A DNA stretch of 64,000 nt from NCBI GenBank assembly GCA_021324685.1, contig JAJPIQ010000028.1, forward strand, positions 1 through 64,000, in the 5' to 3' direction. Made by a program: the position numbers and the translations under genes. Within the stretch, counting starts at the first letter, position 1. The number at the start of each line of letters is the position of its first letter. Shown here piece after piece: positions 12,934-22,610 of this stretch. Source of the DNA: Bacteroidota bacterium. GTDB taxonomy: Bacteria; Bacteroidota; Ignavibacteria; Palsa-1295. Under the pieces are notes generated by a model. The model was not told the origin of the DNA. It searched no databases and saw nothing but the letters and a program-made list of their open reading frames with translations.

Positions 12934-15900
12934 TTAAGATTCCGATTCTTTTTCAGTAAGAATCGTAAGATTTGTATAGAAAGAACGAAGCTCCTGGGAG
13001 GGGTCACTTCGAAATTCCGTCTTTAATTTTCGCGTGTATTCGTCGAAAATACGGACCATGTTCGTTTTTTGACGGCGCCGAGCATTAATTGTTAGCAGCC
13101 CGCGAAGCGCCTCCTCATCGAATTCATCGTACGATAGCAGCTTTAGACAAATTTCTTCTGCCCGTTCGAGCAAACCACGGTCGAGTTCAGTCTGGATCAG
13201 GCGTACGGCAGCCGTTCGCCGAATGGTGTCCATCCGCGTTCGTAATCCTTCGAGCCATGAAGCATAAATGCCGTCCATAAACGGCCCTCGCGCAGAGATC
13301 TTGAGGATTTGCTCGTAGTGAAAGGTGATCGAAAACAGCGCATTGCGTTTACGAGCCTGTCTGGACTCGTTATAATGTCGAAGGACCGCTTCTGCATCGG
13401 TCTCGACAATGGGCCCCAGCGCATATCCATCTTCATTCAGGACGATGGCGTCCGGTCCGCCTAAAAGTGCGCGCGCGCGCTTAATCGTGGTGTGAAGAGT
13501 ATTTGTGACGTTTGCGCTATCGGAATCGGGCCATAAAAGATCGATCAGCTTTTCGCGACTGACAGCGCCCCTGGCGCGGCCCATACGCGAATCGATGGCC
13601 TCGGCCCGTGAAGCCACTAAGAGTGAAAGCAACTGCCGGACTTTATTATCCCGATGTTTCGGTTCCGACGAAGGACCATTCCTTTTTTCTTCACCATTTT
13701 GGCCAATTTCATTGGCGGGTTCGATGGGTTCGGCAACAAAAGCACCGAATGTATATAGCCGTATGGCCGGTTTGACCGATTCTTCTTCGCGAATTTGTGC
13801 GCCTTTTGTAAGGAGAGCCGCCGACCGCTCGGAGTGATCTCGTTTTGGAAGAATTTCTTCGAATTCTTTGCGGATCTGATCTTCAAGGAGCGGAGCGTCC
13901 CATTTCCTCGCCAGATCGATCATTTCTTCGATATGGAATGTCAGTTTCTGGCGCAGGACCTGACGTTCAGCAACCGTTCGGGCTTTCCCAACCGTAAGCC
14001 ATAGAAGGCGCGACTCTGCAAGAGCGAAGCGAAGAAAATAGGGATTTCGCTCTTTATATTCCGATCTTACAATTTCTATTTCTTTTCGGGCTTCTTCAAA
14101 GCGTCCCATACCGGCATATGCCATGATGAGCGCTGTTCGAGCGGTTCGCTCCGCAAGGCGCTGTTCGCCGGCAAGCTGAACGGAGGTCGTTGCCACAGAA
14201 ACTGCCTCCTCAAATCTGCCCAGGCCGACGAGGGCAAGTGCTTTTTCATTTTGCGCCCATGCCGCGAACGAATCGTGCTGGTTACTTCGTGCAAGCTGTA
14301 TCGCTTCTTCCGCAAATTCGAGCGCCACATGATACCGACCCAGAAAATTCATTGCCGTAGCACGCCCTTCAATGAGTGAAATACGCTGCAACAAATTCGG
14401 CGACTGCGCCACGACACGAGCGTCTTCAACCAAAACCGAAAGCTGCTGCGAACATTCTTTGACTTTATCGGCATCCTGCTGGACACCGGCAATGATCATA
14501 CGCCAAAGATAGCTCATGATCTCGACGAAGCGAATACCGTAACGACGGCCATTGACAATCCCGAGATCGCAATGCTTCGTGGCCGAACGAACGTCGCCCG
14601 TGCTAAAGGCAGCCAGGGCAGCCTGAAACAGGAACATGGTTTCAACGAGCGTATTGCCATGCTCCTTCGCTTCCGCAATGATCTGACTCGTCAGTTGGCT
14701 CGCCTGCTCGTTCTGGTCCTGTTTTAACTTACTGTTTACAGCGAGCCGGTAATAGAGGGAATATTCGTCGAAACGAGATGCTGCCATGAGCCGAGCCACC
14801 GGCATCCCCTCTTCAATGAGCGCGTCCGCTTCCTTGTACCGGCCTGCATTGAGCAAAGCTTCACCCTTGGCCCGTGCGAGGACCGTCAGAAGATGCGCTC
14901 GTTCCATATTCGATTCCGGAACAACCTTCAAAGCACGGCGAGCTTCTTCCGCCCAGCGTTCGAATTCGGCATACGATGTCCGAACATGATGTAAAATCGC
15001 TCGGAGGGTCGCGACACGGCCTTGAGCAATGCCCTTGAATGCGGTCGAATAGATGCTGGATCCTTGAATGAACTTCTCGAGAACGGCCGCGTGCTCCAAA
15101 TCCCGTTCCGCATCGACCGGGGAACCATTCCTCAAAAATGCTTCGACGAGCAGACTATGTAGTTCGATAAGCGCTCCCATGGCCGCTTCGCTCAGGTCAG
15201 GACCGTAACGCCAGGTAATTTCATCGCGCATTGGCCGAATGCCGAGCAGCAACCGAAGGCACTGCTGAGGCTCCTGAGACCAGATCGACTGCACGACTTT
15301 CGATGACCATTGTAAAAAATGCTCGACCCGGCGCAGCATTTCCGGACTTTTCGTCAGCGCGAACGGTGGTGTCGTAACCGAAAGAAAGGCATTGCTATAC
15401 AGCGGCAGGTGCTCGGTGCCGGCGATCCAGACGATGGTCGTGATCAGATCGTGCTCGTGTTCTACCGCCGAACGTGCGCTCTCTAAGATCGTATTCCAAA
15501 AATGGGCGTGAGAAAATTCATAGCACCAATTGCTTTTCTCTTCCGAGGAGGTATGAGTGGAATCGGTCGAAAATGAGATGGATGGCGTCGCACGCCGAAT
15601 GATCGACTTAAAGGTTAGGAGGTCGATCGAGCGTTGAAAAATCTCGTCCGATAGATCCGAATCCCCAAGTCTGTAGCGCAATAATTGACGCAGGAGCCGG
15701 ACGTCGAACTGCTCGCCTAACAGCGCGCCATGCATCACAATGATCTGCTCGTCCTCGTTTAATCGCTCGATTTCGCGCTGGAACCGAGCCAGCACTTCTT
15801 GTTCGCCCGTATCGGGGGCTACTTCATCGAGCACTACCGATCGATCTTCCTGCCAATGTCCTCCTTCGTATGAAAGAACGCCCATCGTGACCAGTTGCCG

Positions 15901-16716
15901 CAGCATGGTCCGAAGGCTGAGCGGGCGACCGGTCGTCCGACTTTCGATCGTATCGATCAGTGCTTTACTCGGCTCAATTTCGAACAAAATTCCAAAAAGG
16001 CGCGTAATATCCCGCTCGCCAAAATCGTCGAGTGTGATGGCGTCGCTGGCGCGTTCTTCGCGGAGGGCAATTTCACGCATCAGATGCTCCGATGTCTGAT
16101 GCCGATTAATTTTCTGCGAAAGTGCAGTGACTCGCTCTGTGAGGACCACAAATTTCGATGCAGAACTGAGACCTAAAAAAAACTGGTCGAAAAGGGGCAG
16201 ATCGTCCATGTTATGGACGTCTTCGAGAATAAGGACGAGGGGAAATCGCTTCGCTATTTCGCTCAAAGAATCGAGCAAGATCTGGAGTGGAGGAGGTCCC
16301 ACTTCTGACCGCCCCGGTTCTGCATGGCCATTCCCATTCGCAGGAATGGAGAATCCGTTCGATTCTGGACGAAGGACACTTCGGCCGCGCAGATAATCCT
16401 TTAAATTGCTCTGCTGGGAAAGGCAGGCATCGAAGGCGTTCGTGATCGGCGTCAGTGCAGCTACGTTGCCTTCCAGATAACGGGCGTGGACAATGACAAC
16501 CGTTTCTCCATATTCTTTGGTCAGCCGTTCTTCGAACTCGCGGACCAGGCGCGTTTTTCCGCCGCCGGACTCCGCGCGGACGAGCACGTATTTCGATTCT
16601 CCTTCATCCAGGAATTCCCGAAATAGCGCGTCGAGACGCGAAAGCTCCGCCTCCCGCCCGACGAACGGCAGGATATTCTGATTCAAATAGCGGTGACAAA
16701 GGGGGTTCATAGCCAC
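12934..16716 (-). CDS. Large AAA-ATPase/TPR regulator with C-terminal SARP (BTAD) domain
   Basis: This 1260-aa cytoplasmic protein starts with an ATPase module: FVGREAEL at 18-25, Walker A ESGGGKT at 49-55 and Walker B LVLILEDVH at about 160-168. From about 480 to 950 it is a helical TPR-rich region. The C-terminus, from LYTFGAF near 1025, is an OmpR-type winged helix (SREKLIDLLWPDSDSANVTNTLHTTIKRAR) followed by a bacterial transcriptional activator domain (ERAEEICLKLLSYDEFDEEALRGLL). STAND-type regulators like this couple ligand or partner sensing by the TPRs to ATP-driven activation. The usual SARP regulator has the DNA-binding part first; here it is last, with a hydrophilic insert in the winged helix. 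It is adjacent to unit B but its targets are unknown. Confidence 0.85.
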   Translation of the reverse strand: MAMNPLCHRYLNQNILPFVGREAELSRLDALFREFLDEGESKYVLVRAESGGGKTRLVREFEERLTKEYGETVVIVHARYLEGNVAALTPITNAFDACLSQQSNLKDYLRGRSVLRPESNGFSIPANGNGHAEPGRSEVGPPPLQILLDSLSEIAKRFPLVLILEDVHNMDDLPLFDQFFLGLSSASKFVVLTERVTALSQKINRHQTSEHLMREIALREERASDAITLDDFGERDITRLFGILFEIEPSKALIDTIESRTTGRPLSLRTMLRQLVTMGVLSYEGGHWQEDRSVVLDEVAPDTGEQEVLARFQREIERLNEDEQIIVMHGALLGEQFDVRLLRQLLRYRLGDSDLSDEIFQRSIDLLTFKSIIRRATPSISFSTDSTHTSSEEKSNWCYEFSHAHFWNTILESARSAVEHEHDLITTIVWIAGTEHLPLYSNAFLSVTTPPFALTKSPEMLRRVEHFLQWSSKVVQSIWSQEPQQCLRLLLGIRPMRDEITWRYGPDLSEAAMGALIELHSLLVEAFLRNGSPVDAERDLEHAAVLEKFIQGSSIYSTAFKGIAQGRVATLRAILHHVRTSYAEFERWAEEARRALKVVPESNMERAHLLTVLARAKGEALLNAGRYKEADALIEEGMPVARLMAASRFDEYSLYYRLAVNSKLKQDQNEQASQLTSQIIAEAKEHGNTLVETMFLFQAALAAFSTGDVRSATKHCDLGIVNGRRYGIRFVEIMSYLWRMIIAGVQQDADKVKECSQQLSVLVEDARVVAQSPNLLQRISLIEGRATAMNFLGRYHVALEFAEEAIQLARSNQHDSFAAWAQNEKALALVGLGRFEEAVSVATTSVQLAGEQRLAERTARTALIMAYAGMGRFEEARKEIEIVRSEYKERNPYFLRFALAESRLLWLTVGKARTVAERQVLRQKLTFHIEEMIDLARKWDAPLLEDQIRKEFEEILPKRDHSERSAALLTKGAQIREEESVKPAIRLYTFGAFVAEPIEPANEIGQNGEEKRNGPSSEPKHRDNKVRQLLSLLVASRAEAIDSRMGRARGAVSREKLIDLLWPDSDSANVTNTLHTTIKRARALLGGPDAIVLNEDGYALGPIVETDAEAVLRHYNESRQARKRNALFSITFHYEQILKISARGPFMDGIYASWLEGLRTRMDTIRRTAAVRLIQTELDRGLLERAEEICLKLLSYDEFDEEALRGLLTINARRRQKTNMVRIFDEYTRKLKTEFRSDPSQELRSFYTNLTILTEKESES

Positions 16717-16916
16717 ATACCCACGGAGCCCGGACGCCGCATTAAATACCGGAATCCACCTCGCATGGCAGAACTAAGCAGAGACGCTCCTTTTGTAACC
16801 GTGAACATACGGTAATTGCTCCCTACCGGCTCTACTAATTGCTCGCCGGTGCCGATTTAACGTGCGTATGACCGTACATTTGGAAGCCTTCCCTAAGACC
16901 ACAACCCGGAAAACCC

Positions 16917-17507
16917 TTAGTCCAACACAATATAGCGCGGGGCGTCCGGCAGATTGGGATCGATTTTAATCGCGATGTCTTCGCGTTGTTCTGCAAACCG
17001 GCTGAGGACACCGATGCCGCCTTCTTCGAGCGGGATGACCACCAGGACGAACCAGCCATCGAATTGCTTGCCACTCGCGGCCGTCATGACATAGCGCACG
17101 AGCGCATCGCCCACCATGCGCGTTTCCATGACCATGCTATAGAGTTGCTCGATCTGCGTGCCCTCGTACTCGCGCTCGAAATAGAGCGATTTGCCGATAA
17201 TTTCCTCTTTATCGACATTCGAGCGCTCCAGGAAAATATGGTTCACGAACGTAATGACCAGGTGCCGATTGCAGACCGTGTAGGCCGTGTCATGGAACAG
17301 TTCCGCAACGGCGGGATCGTCGCGCATGATCGTCTGCACGAGCGAAAGGAGTTCATCGCGTTCCGGCTTGTTCGACATGCGGTAGAGCGTCGCCAGCGCC
17401 GTCTCGATCAGTTCGGCACGCTTGGCAATATCCAGCACGAGCACCTCGTCTCGCGAGGCGCTCTGCGAAAAATGCATTAATTCGCTCCGTTTAATCGAAT
17501 CGGCCAC
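16917..17507 (-). CDS. PAS-like domain protein
   Basis: This 196-aa soluble protein has a helical N-terminal part (about 1-75, with RAELIETALATLYRMSNKPERDELL) and a second half that looks like a PAS fold: YTVCNRHLVITFVNHIFLERSNVDKEEIIGKSL is typical of the first PAS strands and helix, and WFVLVVIPLEEGGIGVLSRFAEQRED resembles the closing strands. No output domain such as a kinase or helix-turn-helix follows, so it may act as a sensor partner for another protein. It lies between the large regulator and dprA on the same strand, with about 200-base gaps on both sides. The PAS call rests on pattern only. Confidence 0.55.
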   Translation of the reverse strand: MADSIKRSELMHFSQSASRDEVLVLDIAKRAELIETALATLYRMSNKPERDELLSLVQTIMRDDPAVAELFHDTAYTVCNRHLVITFVNHIFLERSNVDKEEIIGKSLYFEREYEGTQIEQLYSMVMETRMVGDALVRYVMTAASGKQFDGWFVLVVIPLEEGGIGVLSRFAEQREDIAIKIDPNLPDAPRYIVLD

Positions 17508-17740
17508 GGTGGCTATAGTAACAAATGGTTTCCTCGGAAGTCACGCTTTTCAGAACTTACACTCTTCGGAAGTCATGGGAGGTCACGCTCTGCGATAGGA
17601 AGAATCAAGGGTCGGGCAAAGCAACGCTCCCAAGGGAGGAGCCGGCGACGATGCCCACAGCAGGGTTACAAAGATACAAAAAATGAAACAAATCATGGGG
17701 AAAAAGGTGCGGCGGACCTCCGTGCTCACAATTCCTCTCT

Positions 17741-18856
17741 TTATTGCAGGACAAATTGTTTGCCCGCAATTTGCCGAACGATCGACTTGAGTTCAAGCTG
17801 CAGTAACTGATACAGCAGGTCCTGTACCTCGAACCCCGCTCGAGCGGCGATCGCGTCGATCTGCAGCGGACCGCCCGCTGCTTCCAGTATATCGACGATT
17901 TGAGTTTCGAAAAGGTTTAATGCCGTTCGATCGATGGTCCGCGGACGCGCTTCGGCTCGCCGGCCGATCCAGCCTACATCCGCAAGCACCTGTTCCGGAG
18001 CCGACGCCGGCCGTGCGCTCTTATCGCGAATGAGTTGGTTCGGGCCGCCACTCGACGGCCGATACACATCTCCCGGCACGGCAAAGACCTCGCGGCCCGC
18101 TTCGAGCGCGAGCGCCGCCGTGATCATCGAGCCGCCCTCGGCTTCGCTTTCGACGATGAGCGTGGCGCGCGCAAGCCCGCTCACGATCCGGTTGCGCCAG
18201 GGGAAATGCCGCGCGTCCGGTTTCGTTCCAAGCGAAAGTTCCGATACGATCGCTCCGCGTCCGCTCGCGATCAGTTCTTCGGAGAACGCTTTATTGGTAT
18301 AGGGATAGATCACATCGACGCCGGAACCGAGCACCGCGATCGTTTTTCCACCCGATTCGAATGCCGATTGGTGCGCGATCGTATCGATCCCCTTTGCAAA
18401 ACCGCTTACGACGGCAACCCGCTCCCGCGCAAATCCTTCCGCAAATTCTTTCGCCGCGCGGCGGCCGTAATCGCTCGTTTTGCGAGAGCCGACGATCGCC
18501 AGCATCCGTTCCTCGCTGAGCAGTTCCACATTGCCGCGCACAAAAAGGAGCGGCGGCGGCGCAGAGATCGTTTTTAATAGTTCCGGATATGCCGCGTCGA
18601 AATAGGTCACGATCGCGGTGTCCTCCGGCATCCGTTCGAGCTGTGCGCGTGCTTCCTCCAGCGCCGCCTCGCGCTCGCGGGCGAACTGCCCGGCGACCAG
18701 ATCGCCAACTCCAGGAACCTTCTTTAACTCCCATTCCGGCGCTTGGAACGCCCGTTCCGCGCTTTGGAAATACTCCACCAGCGCGAGCAGCCGCCGCGAG
18801 CCAATGCCGCTCGTACAATGGAGCGCGAGGTAATATGTAAGTTCGAGTCCTTCCAA
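17741..18856 (-). CDS. dprA: DNA-processing protein DprA
   Basis: This 371-aa protein has the DprA/Smf layout: an N-terminal helix-hairpin-helix region (SGIGSRRLLALVEYF and VPGVGDLVAGQF), a Rossmann-like core with VGSRKTSDYGRRAAKEFAEG, SGFAKGIDTIAHQSAFESGG, VLGSGVDVIYP and FPWRNRIVSGLA, and a C-terminal winged helix (IVDILEAAGGPLQIDAIAARAG). DprA binds incoming single-stranded DNA and loads RecA during natural transformation. The translation starts at TTG; no ATG lies in a better position. The gene is alone between longer gaps. A near-palindrome 50 bases upstream may be regulatory. Confidence 0.95.
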   Translation of the reverse strand: MEGLELTYYLALHCTSGIGSRRLLALVEYFQSAERAFQAPEWELKKVPGVGDLVAGQFAREREAALEEARAQLERMPEDTAIVTYFDAAYPELLKTISAPPPLLFVRGNVELLSEERMLAIVGSRKTSDYGRRAAKEFAEGFARERVAVVSGFAKGIDTIAHQSAFESGGKTIAVLGSGVDVIYPYTNKAFSEELIASGRGAIVSELSLGTKPDARHFPWRNRIVSGLARATLIVESEAEGGSMITAALALEAGREVFAVPGDVYRPSSGGPNQLIRDKSARPASAPEQVLADVGWIGRRAEARPRTIDRTALNLFETQIVDILEAAGGPLQIDAIAARAGFEVQDLLYQLLQLELKSIVRQIAGKQFVLQ

Positions 18857-18905
18857 ATTCGATTATTTAATTTGCGAATTTTTTCTTATTAAAAGGAAGA
18901 GTTTG

Positions 18906-18925
18906 CACGAATTTCGAATTTCGTG
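18906..18925. promoter_or_regulatory. 20-bp near-palindrome upstream of dprA
   Basis: CACGAATTTCGAATTTCGTG is symmetrical apart from one base pair. It begins 50 bases upstream of the dprA start codon. Candidate operator only. Confidence 0.35.
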
Positions 18926-19174
18926 GGAAAATTTAAAAAACAACGATAGACAATAAAACGATGCCCATAACATCACTTCCAAAAAGGAATTAAAATCTGA
19001 TGGAACGAAATCTTTTTCAAAAATTGGATGTCAACAGTTTTGATCTCCAAAGTCGTATATTTGTGTCTAACGTTCGTATGAACCGCCTCGCGAGGTGATA
19101 AGCCACTCCGGACCCGGCCCACCCAAACGTCCCGATAATACGCATACAACATCTGCGTATTCTTTCCCTGATAA

Positions 19175-19187
19175 CTTATTTTAACTT
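19175..19187 (+). promoter_or_regulatory. 13-mer leader motif, copy 1
   Basis: CTTATTTTAACTT ends nine bases before the start codon of the subtilisin-like lipoprotein gene. An identical 13-mer precedes the next lipoprotein gene (20920-20932). It could be a translation-initiation or promoter element inherited through duplication. Confidence 0.5.
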
Positions 19188-19196
19188 TTTACGGAG

Positions 19197-20819
19197 ATGA
19201 AAACAAAACTTGCAGTCTTCGCATCGATTCTCTTTCGCTGGTTCGCTGGAAGCGCGCTGATTATTACCTTCACTTTCTCGATCTTCGGGTGTTCGCACTC
19301 GAGTCAGCCGACCCAGCCAGCCTCTGGATTGCTCGATAGCTATTTCGACTCGACTACATCCAATCCCGTAGCCTCGAACATAACTTATACCCGAAAGGAT
19401 GGTGCAACTTCAACAGAGATTGCAATACCAGGTCAAATTACTATCCTGTCGAATTTTGACGCGAATTCCGATTCTGTTGCCAAAGTTATTATTTTAGAGG
19501 GTGGAGACGTTCTCGCACAGGCTCCCGCAGTAGGCTTTTACCTCGCCGGAATCGACTCGACCCGGACATCGGCATTCCTTTCGTCAATGTATAGCAGCAA
19601 CTTAGTATTGGATGCCTTTCCGAATGAGGTCGGAATCGGTAGAAGTAATTATGGAAATCACAATAACATAATCCTCGCAGTTACGAACGACGCAAACGCG
19701 CTCGTTCAAACAATCGATGTTTCTGCGAATATAGGTTGCTCTAAGTATCCTACAGACTCTAATGTCTGGCATGAAGATGGTGTAGGGAGCATCGCAGGGC
19801 AAAATGGAGTGGACGTCAGAATCAATGATGTTACCATACCGATAACTGCACATAGCATTCATGCTAGTGCAACAGGGTGGTCAATGATACATGAACTATT
19901 GTCTTTGATTGCAGCACGAAAAAATGGACCACCACTCATTATCAACTTTTCCATGGGCTCGGATCCAGATAACTTAGCAAACGATTATCATTGGTATGAC
20001 CACTTTGTTTCCGCCGTCCTCAGCGGTGTAGTAAAACGAGATCCCCAAGCTCTGAATAATGTTGTAATCTTCGTGTCCGGTTCTGATATGAACTTAGATG
20101 AAACTAGTTCTTTTAATAACCTCCACGACATCTACCCTAACTCTCCAATTTGGAAGAGCCTATACTTCGTGGGTTCTAGTAACAATGGGTCCGGGTGCAA
20201 TTTGGGGTTTGCTGCTGTTGGTACTCCGAATACCCTTAGCGCACCCGGATGCAACCTCTCTATCCCGAATGCACCATGTCCAGGCAACGGGAACTCCTTC
20301 TCGACCCCCGCTATTGCGAATCTCGTCGGCCAAACTTTCTTAGCAAGTGGAAGCACGCTCAATCTTCAAGTCATCGCCCAAACTTTGTGGCAATATCAAA
20401 CGAACAACAACGGACAACTCCCGAGTCCAACGTTGCTCCTCGCCCTGTGTGGCGGCGGCAATACCGGTGGTGGTGGCAACGGTAGCAACCAATTCGATGG
20501 GACATACTCTGGCTCCCAGACTGGAAACTGGACTTGCCCGCTCGGTGGTCCGTTCAGTGATACTTTTGGTATGGTCGTAAATGGCAACTCGATAATATCG
20601 CTAGCCGAGGGTGGTGAACCAACTACAGTCACTTCTTCACCTATCGACACGAAAGGAAACTTTAGTCTCACGGTTTCATACCAGGGAAGCTACACTACTA
20701 CTATCACATTAAACGGAAAATTCGCTCTTACTGGTAATTCAGCAACGGCGAGCGGTCCTATTACTGGAAATGGGGGAGGGTGTACCCTTGCTGGAACCTG
20801 GACGTGCGCTCGGCAATGA
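19197..20819 (+). CDS. Lipoprotein with a degenerate subtilisin (S8) domain
   Basis: This 540-aa protein has a long signal with lipobox IFGC (Cys32). Residues about 150-400 follow the subtilisin plan: LAVTND near 160-165 at the Asp strand, WHEDGVGSIAG (His192) in place of HGTHVAGIIAG, LIINFSMGS, and GNSFSTPAIA (Ser367) in place of GTSMAAP. The oxyanion-hole Asn of the VAAAGN motif is Ser (VSGSD), so activity is doubtful. After a Gly/Asn linker (GGGNTGGGGNG) a C-terminal beta domain (about 435-540) contains the pattern GTYSGSQTG, related in style to the next gene's product. The gene is visibly more AT-rich than its neighbours, which fits transfer. The assignment rests on motif order. Confidence 0.6.
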   Translation: MKTKLAVFASILFRWFAGSALIITFTFSIFGCSHSSQPTQPASGLLDSYFDSTTSNPVASNITYTRKDGATSTEIAIPGQITILSNFDANSDSVAKVIILEGGDVLAQAPAVGFYLAGIDSTRTSAFLSSMYSSNLVLDAFPNEVGIGRSNYGNHNNIILAVTNDANALVQTIDVSANIGCSKYPTDSNVWHEDGVGSIAGQNGVDVRINDVTIPITAHSIHASATGWSMIHELLSLIAARKNGPPLIINFSMGSDPDNLANDYHWYDHFVSAVLSGVVKRDPQALNNVVIFVSGSDMNLDETSSFNNLHDIYPNSPIWKSLYFVGSSNNGSGCNLGFAAVGTPNTLSAPGCNLSIPNAPCPGNGNSFSTPAIANLVGQTFLASGSTLNLQVIAQTLWQYQTNNNGQLPSPTLLLALCGGGNTGGGGNGSNQFDGTYSGSQTGNWTCPLGGPFSDTFGMVVNGNSIISLAEGGEPTTVTSSPIDTKGNFSLTVSYQGSYTTTITLNGKFALTGNSATASGPITGNGGGCTLAGTWTCARQ

Positions 20820-20919
20820 ATTGGGGCAACCTTAACCGCTAACTGGAGCGGGTTATATGCCGCCTTGGGCTTGGCGTTATGTTTTTGATGACTCACTCAA
20901 TTCACTGGGGAAATCATTC

Positions 20920-20932
20920 CTTATTTTAACTT
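20920..20932 (+). promoter_or_regulatory. 13-mer leader motif, copy 2
   Basis: CTTATTTTAACTT, identical to 19175-19187, ends seven bases before the start codon of the short lipoprotein gene. Confidence 0.5.
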
Positions 20933-20939
20933 CGACCAA

Positions 20940-21380
20940 ATGATACAAACACTCGTATACTTCGCTTCGATTTTTTTTCGCCGATTCACAGCAAATGTTG
21001 CGATCATTTTCTTGGCATTTGCTATCTTCGGCTGTTCACACTCCTCATCACCGCCGGTCACTAGCAGCACCGCTACCTATGCTGGAAGTTATCAAGGCAT
21101 GGTATCCGACCAGGGTTCAATGTTTTCCGATAGCTCTGGCTATAGGATTTGGGTAATCGACACTGTGGTATACAGTTCGTACGGAGCCATAGGAAGTGTA
21201 TCCTCGAATGGAGAAGCAACTTTCACAGATCCCGGTACAGGTCATTTGTTTGGTGGAGGTCTGAAGTTTGTCGGAAACATCGGGAGTTCTTTAGCCAGCG
21301 GAACATTTTCTGAAACTGCCTTAGACATCTTCAATCGGCCCGAAAGTGAATCGGGCACATGGAGTTTAACAAGACAATAA
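20940..21380 (+). CDS. Short lipoprotein sharing signal and C-domain style with its upstream neighbour
   Basis: This 146-aa protein has a signal almost parallel to that of the preceding gene (FASIFFRRF...IFGCSHSS against FASILFRWF...IFGCSHSS), lipobox IFGC. The mature part begins ATYAGSYQGMV and ends SGTWSLTRQ, comparable to GTYSGSQTG and AGTWTCARQ of the upstream protein, so it looks like that protein without the protease domain. The likely fold is a small beta barrel or sandwich in the envelope. The two genes lie 120 bases apart on the same strand and share the 13-mer leader. The function is unknown. Confidence 0.7.
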   Translation: MIQTLVYFASIFFRRFTANVAIIFLAFAIFGCSHSSSPPVTSSTATYAGSYQGMVSDQGSMFSDSSGYRIWVIDTVVYSSYGAIGSVSSNGEATFTDPGTGHLFGGGLKFVGNIGSSLASGTFSETALDIFNRPESESGTWSLTRQ

Positions 21381-21499
21381 TAACTAACGCATAGTAGTCG
21401 GGCACTACAATAGTTGCGCGACACTTGGCAGTTCAGCACGGATGGTGAAATTGGTGAAGGAATAAATCCCTCCACCTGTCCTCTTCCCAGGAGGGGGTA

Positions 21500-22555
21500 T
21501 TACTCGTTATGATTGACCGCGCTCATCGCCGCGAGTTGCTCTTCGAGCTTTTTTACGCGCTCGATGAGTTCCGGGAGTGAGCGCATCGCGCCTTCGAGCT
21601 TGAGCATGTCGCGGCCGTTGCGGGCGGGGGAACCCATATAGAGTCCCGGCTTCGTGACCGATTTCGACACCCCGGACTGCGCGCCGACGATGACCTGGTC
21701 GGTCGTCTGCAAATGTCCGGTAAATCCGGCCTGGCCCCCGACAATATTTTGGCGTCCGAGCTTGGTCGAACCGGCAATGCCGACCTGTGCGGCCATCACG
21801 GTGTTCTCGCCGAGCTCCACGTTGTGCGCGATCTGGATCAGATTATCGAGCTTGACGCCGCGCCGGATGCGCGTTTCAGCAACGGTCGCGCGGTCGATCG
21901 TCGTGTTCGCGCCGATCTCGACATCGTCTTCTAAGACGACAATGCCGATCTGCGGAATTTTCCGGTAGGTGCCGTCGCCCATGGGAACGTACCCGAACCC
22001 GTCGAACCCGATCACGCTGCCGGCCCCGACCACGACGCGGTTCCCGATCTTCATGCGGTCGTAGATCACGGCATTCGGGTGCACGTCGCAATCGTTCCCA
22101 ATCGTCGTATCCGGGCCGATATACGCGCCATGGCGAATAACGGTATTGGCGCCGACCATGACGCCGGCCCCGATATAGACGTGTGCGCCGATATGGGCCG
22201 TCGCATCGACCCGTGCCGAAGGATCGACCACCGCGCTGGAGTGAATCCCGAGGGACGGCCGCGACGGTGCCGGGCTGAAGAGAGCGAGCGCGCGCGCAAA
22301 GCCGTCGTAGGGGTTCGCGGCTCGCAGGATCGCGGGCCCGTGTCCCAGCTCATAGGGAACCTTCAAGTACTCGCTCACGATCACCGCGGAGGCTTTCGTC
22401 GTCGAAAGAAACCGCTCGTACAGCGGGTTCCCAATGAAGGTCACGGCACCGGGGATGCCGTCCTCGATGGCGGTCGCGCACGTAATTTCCTCGTCGCCGA
22501 GCGCCATCTCGAGCCGGAGCGCTCCGGTCTTCTGTGCTAATTCCCTGATATTCAT
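21500..22555 (-). CDS. lpxD: UDP-3-O-acylglucosamine N-acyltransferase
   Basis: The 351-aa product, starting at [12 protein letters not shown], has an N-terminal uridine-binding domain (about 1-100, with [20 protein letters not shown]) followed by many left-handed beta-helix hexapeptide repeats ([32 protein letters not shown]) and a C-terminal helical tail ([16 protein letters not shown]). The catalytic His is probably in [15 protein letters not shown]. LpxD adds the N-linked hydroxyacyl chain in lipid A synthesis in the cytoplasm, so the cell has lipid A. The listed ORF extends 79 codons further upstream, but that extension resembles no LpxD and overlaps the gap before the rhodanese gene. 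Confidence 0.95.
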   Translation of the reverse strand: MNIRELAQKTGALRLEMALGDEEITCATAIEDGIPGAVTFIGNPLYERFLSTTKASAVIVSEYLKVPYELGHGPAILRAANPYDGFARALALFSPAPSRPSLGIHSSAVVDPSARVDATAHIGAHVYIGAGVMVGANTVIRHGAYIGPDTTIGNDCDVHPNAVIYDRMKIGNRVVVGAGSVIGFDGFGYVPMGDGTYRKIPQIGIVVLEDDVEIGANTTIDRATVAETRIRRGVKLDNLIQIAHNVELGENTVMAAQVGIAGSTKLGRQNIVGGQAGFTGHLQTTDQVIVGAQSGVSKSVTKPGLYMGSPARNGRDMLKLEGAMRSLPELIERVKKLEEQLAAMSAVNHNE

Positions 22556-22610
22556 ATCGTACGTTCTACTATAGAAACCGCCCGGAAGCGGTGGGCCATT
22601 CCATGAGAAA

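Larger units (their letters stand above)
18857..19196. other. Divergent intergenic region with palindromes
   Basis: 340 bases between dprA and the subtilisin-like lipoprotein gene with no credible ORF. It contains the near-palindrome at 18906-18925, a perfect 10-bp palindrome CCTCGCGAGG at 19085-19094 and an 8-bp-stem hairpin AATACGCA/TGCGTATT at 19137-19161. Otherwise it is AT-rich and unremarkable. Confidence 0.6.

Noticed and set aside
17508-17740. Repeated CGGAAGTCA in the gap between dprA and the PAS-like gene
   Set aside because: Copies are 34 bases apart with poor flanking similarity, and no structure or ORF is convincing.
21468-21495. Possible terminator after the short lipoprotein (CCCTCC to GGAGGG)
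   Set aside because: The loop is long and the inner bases compete for pairing; no T-run follows on the plus strand.
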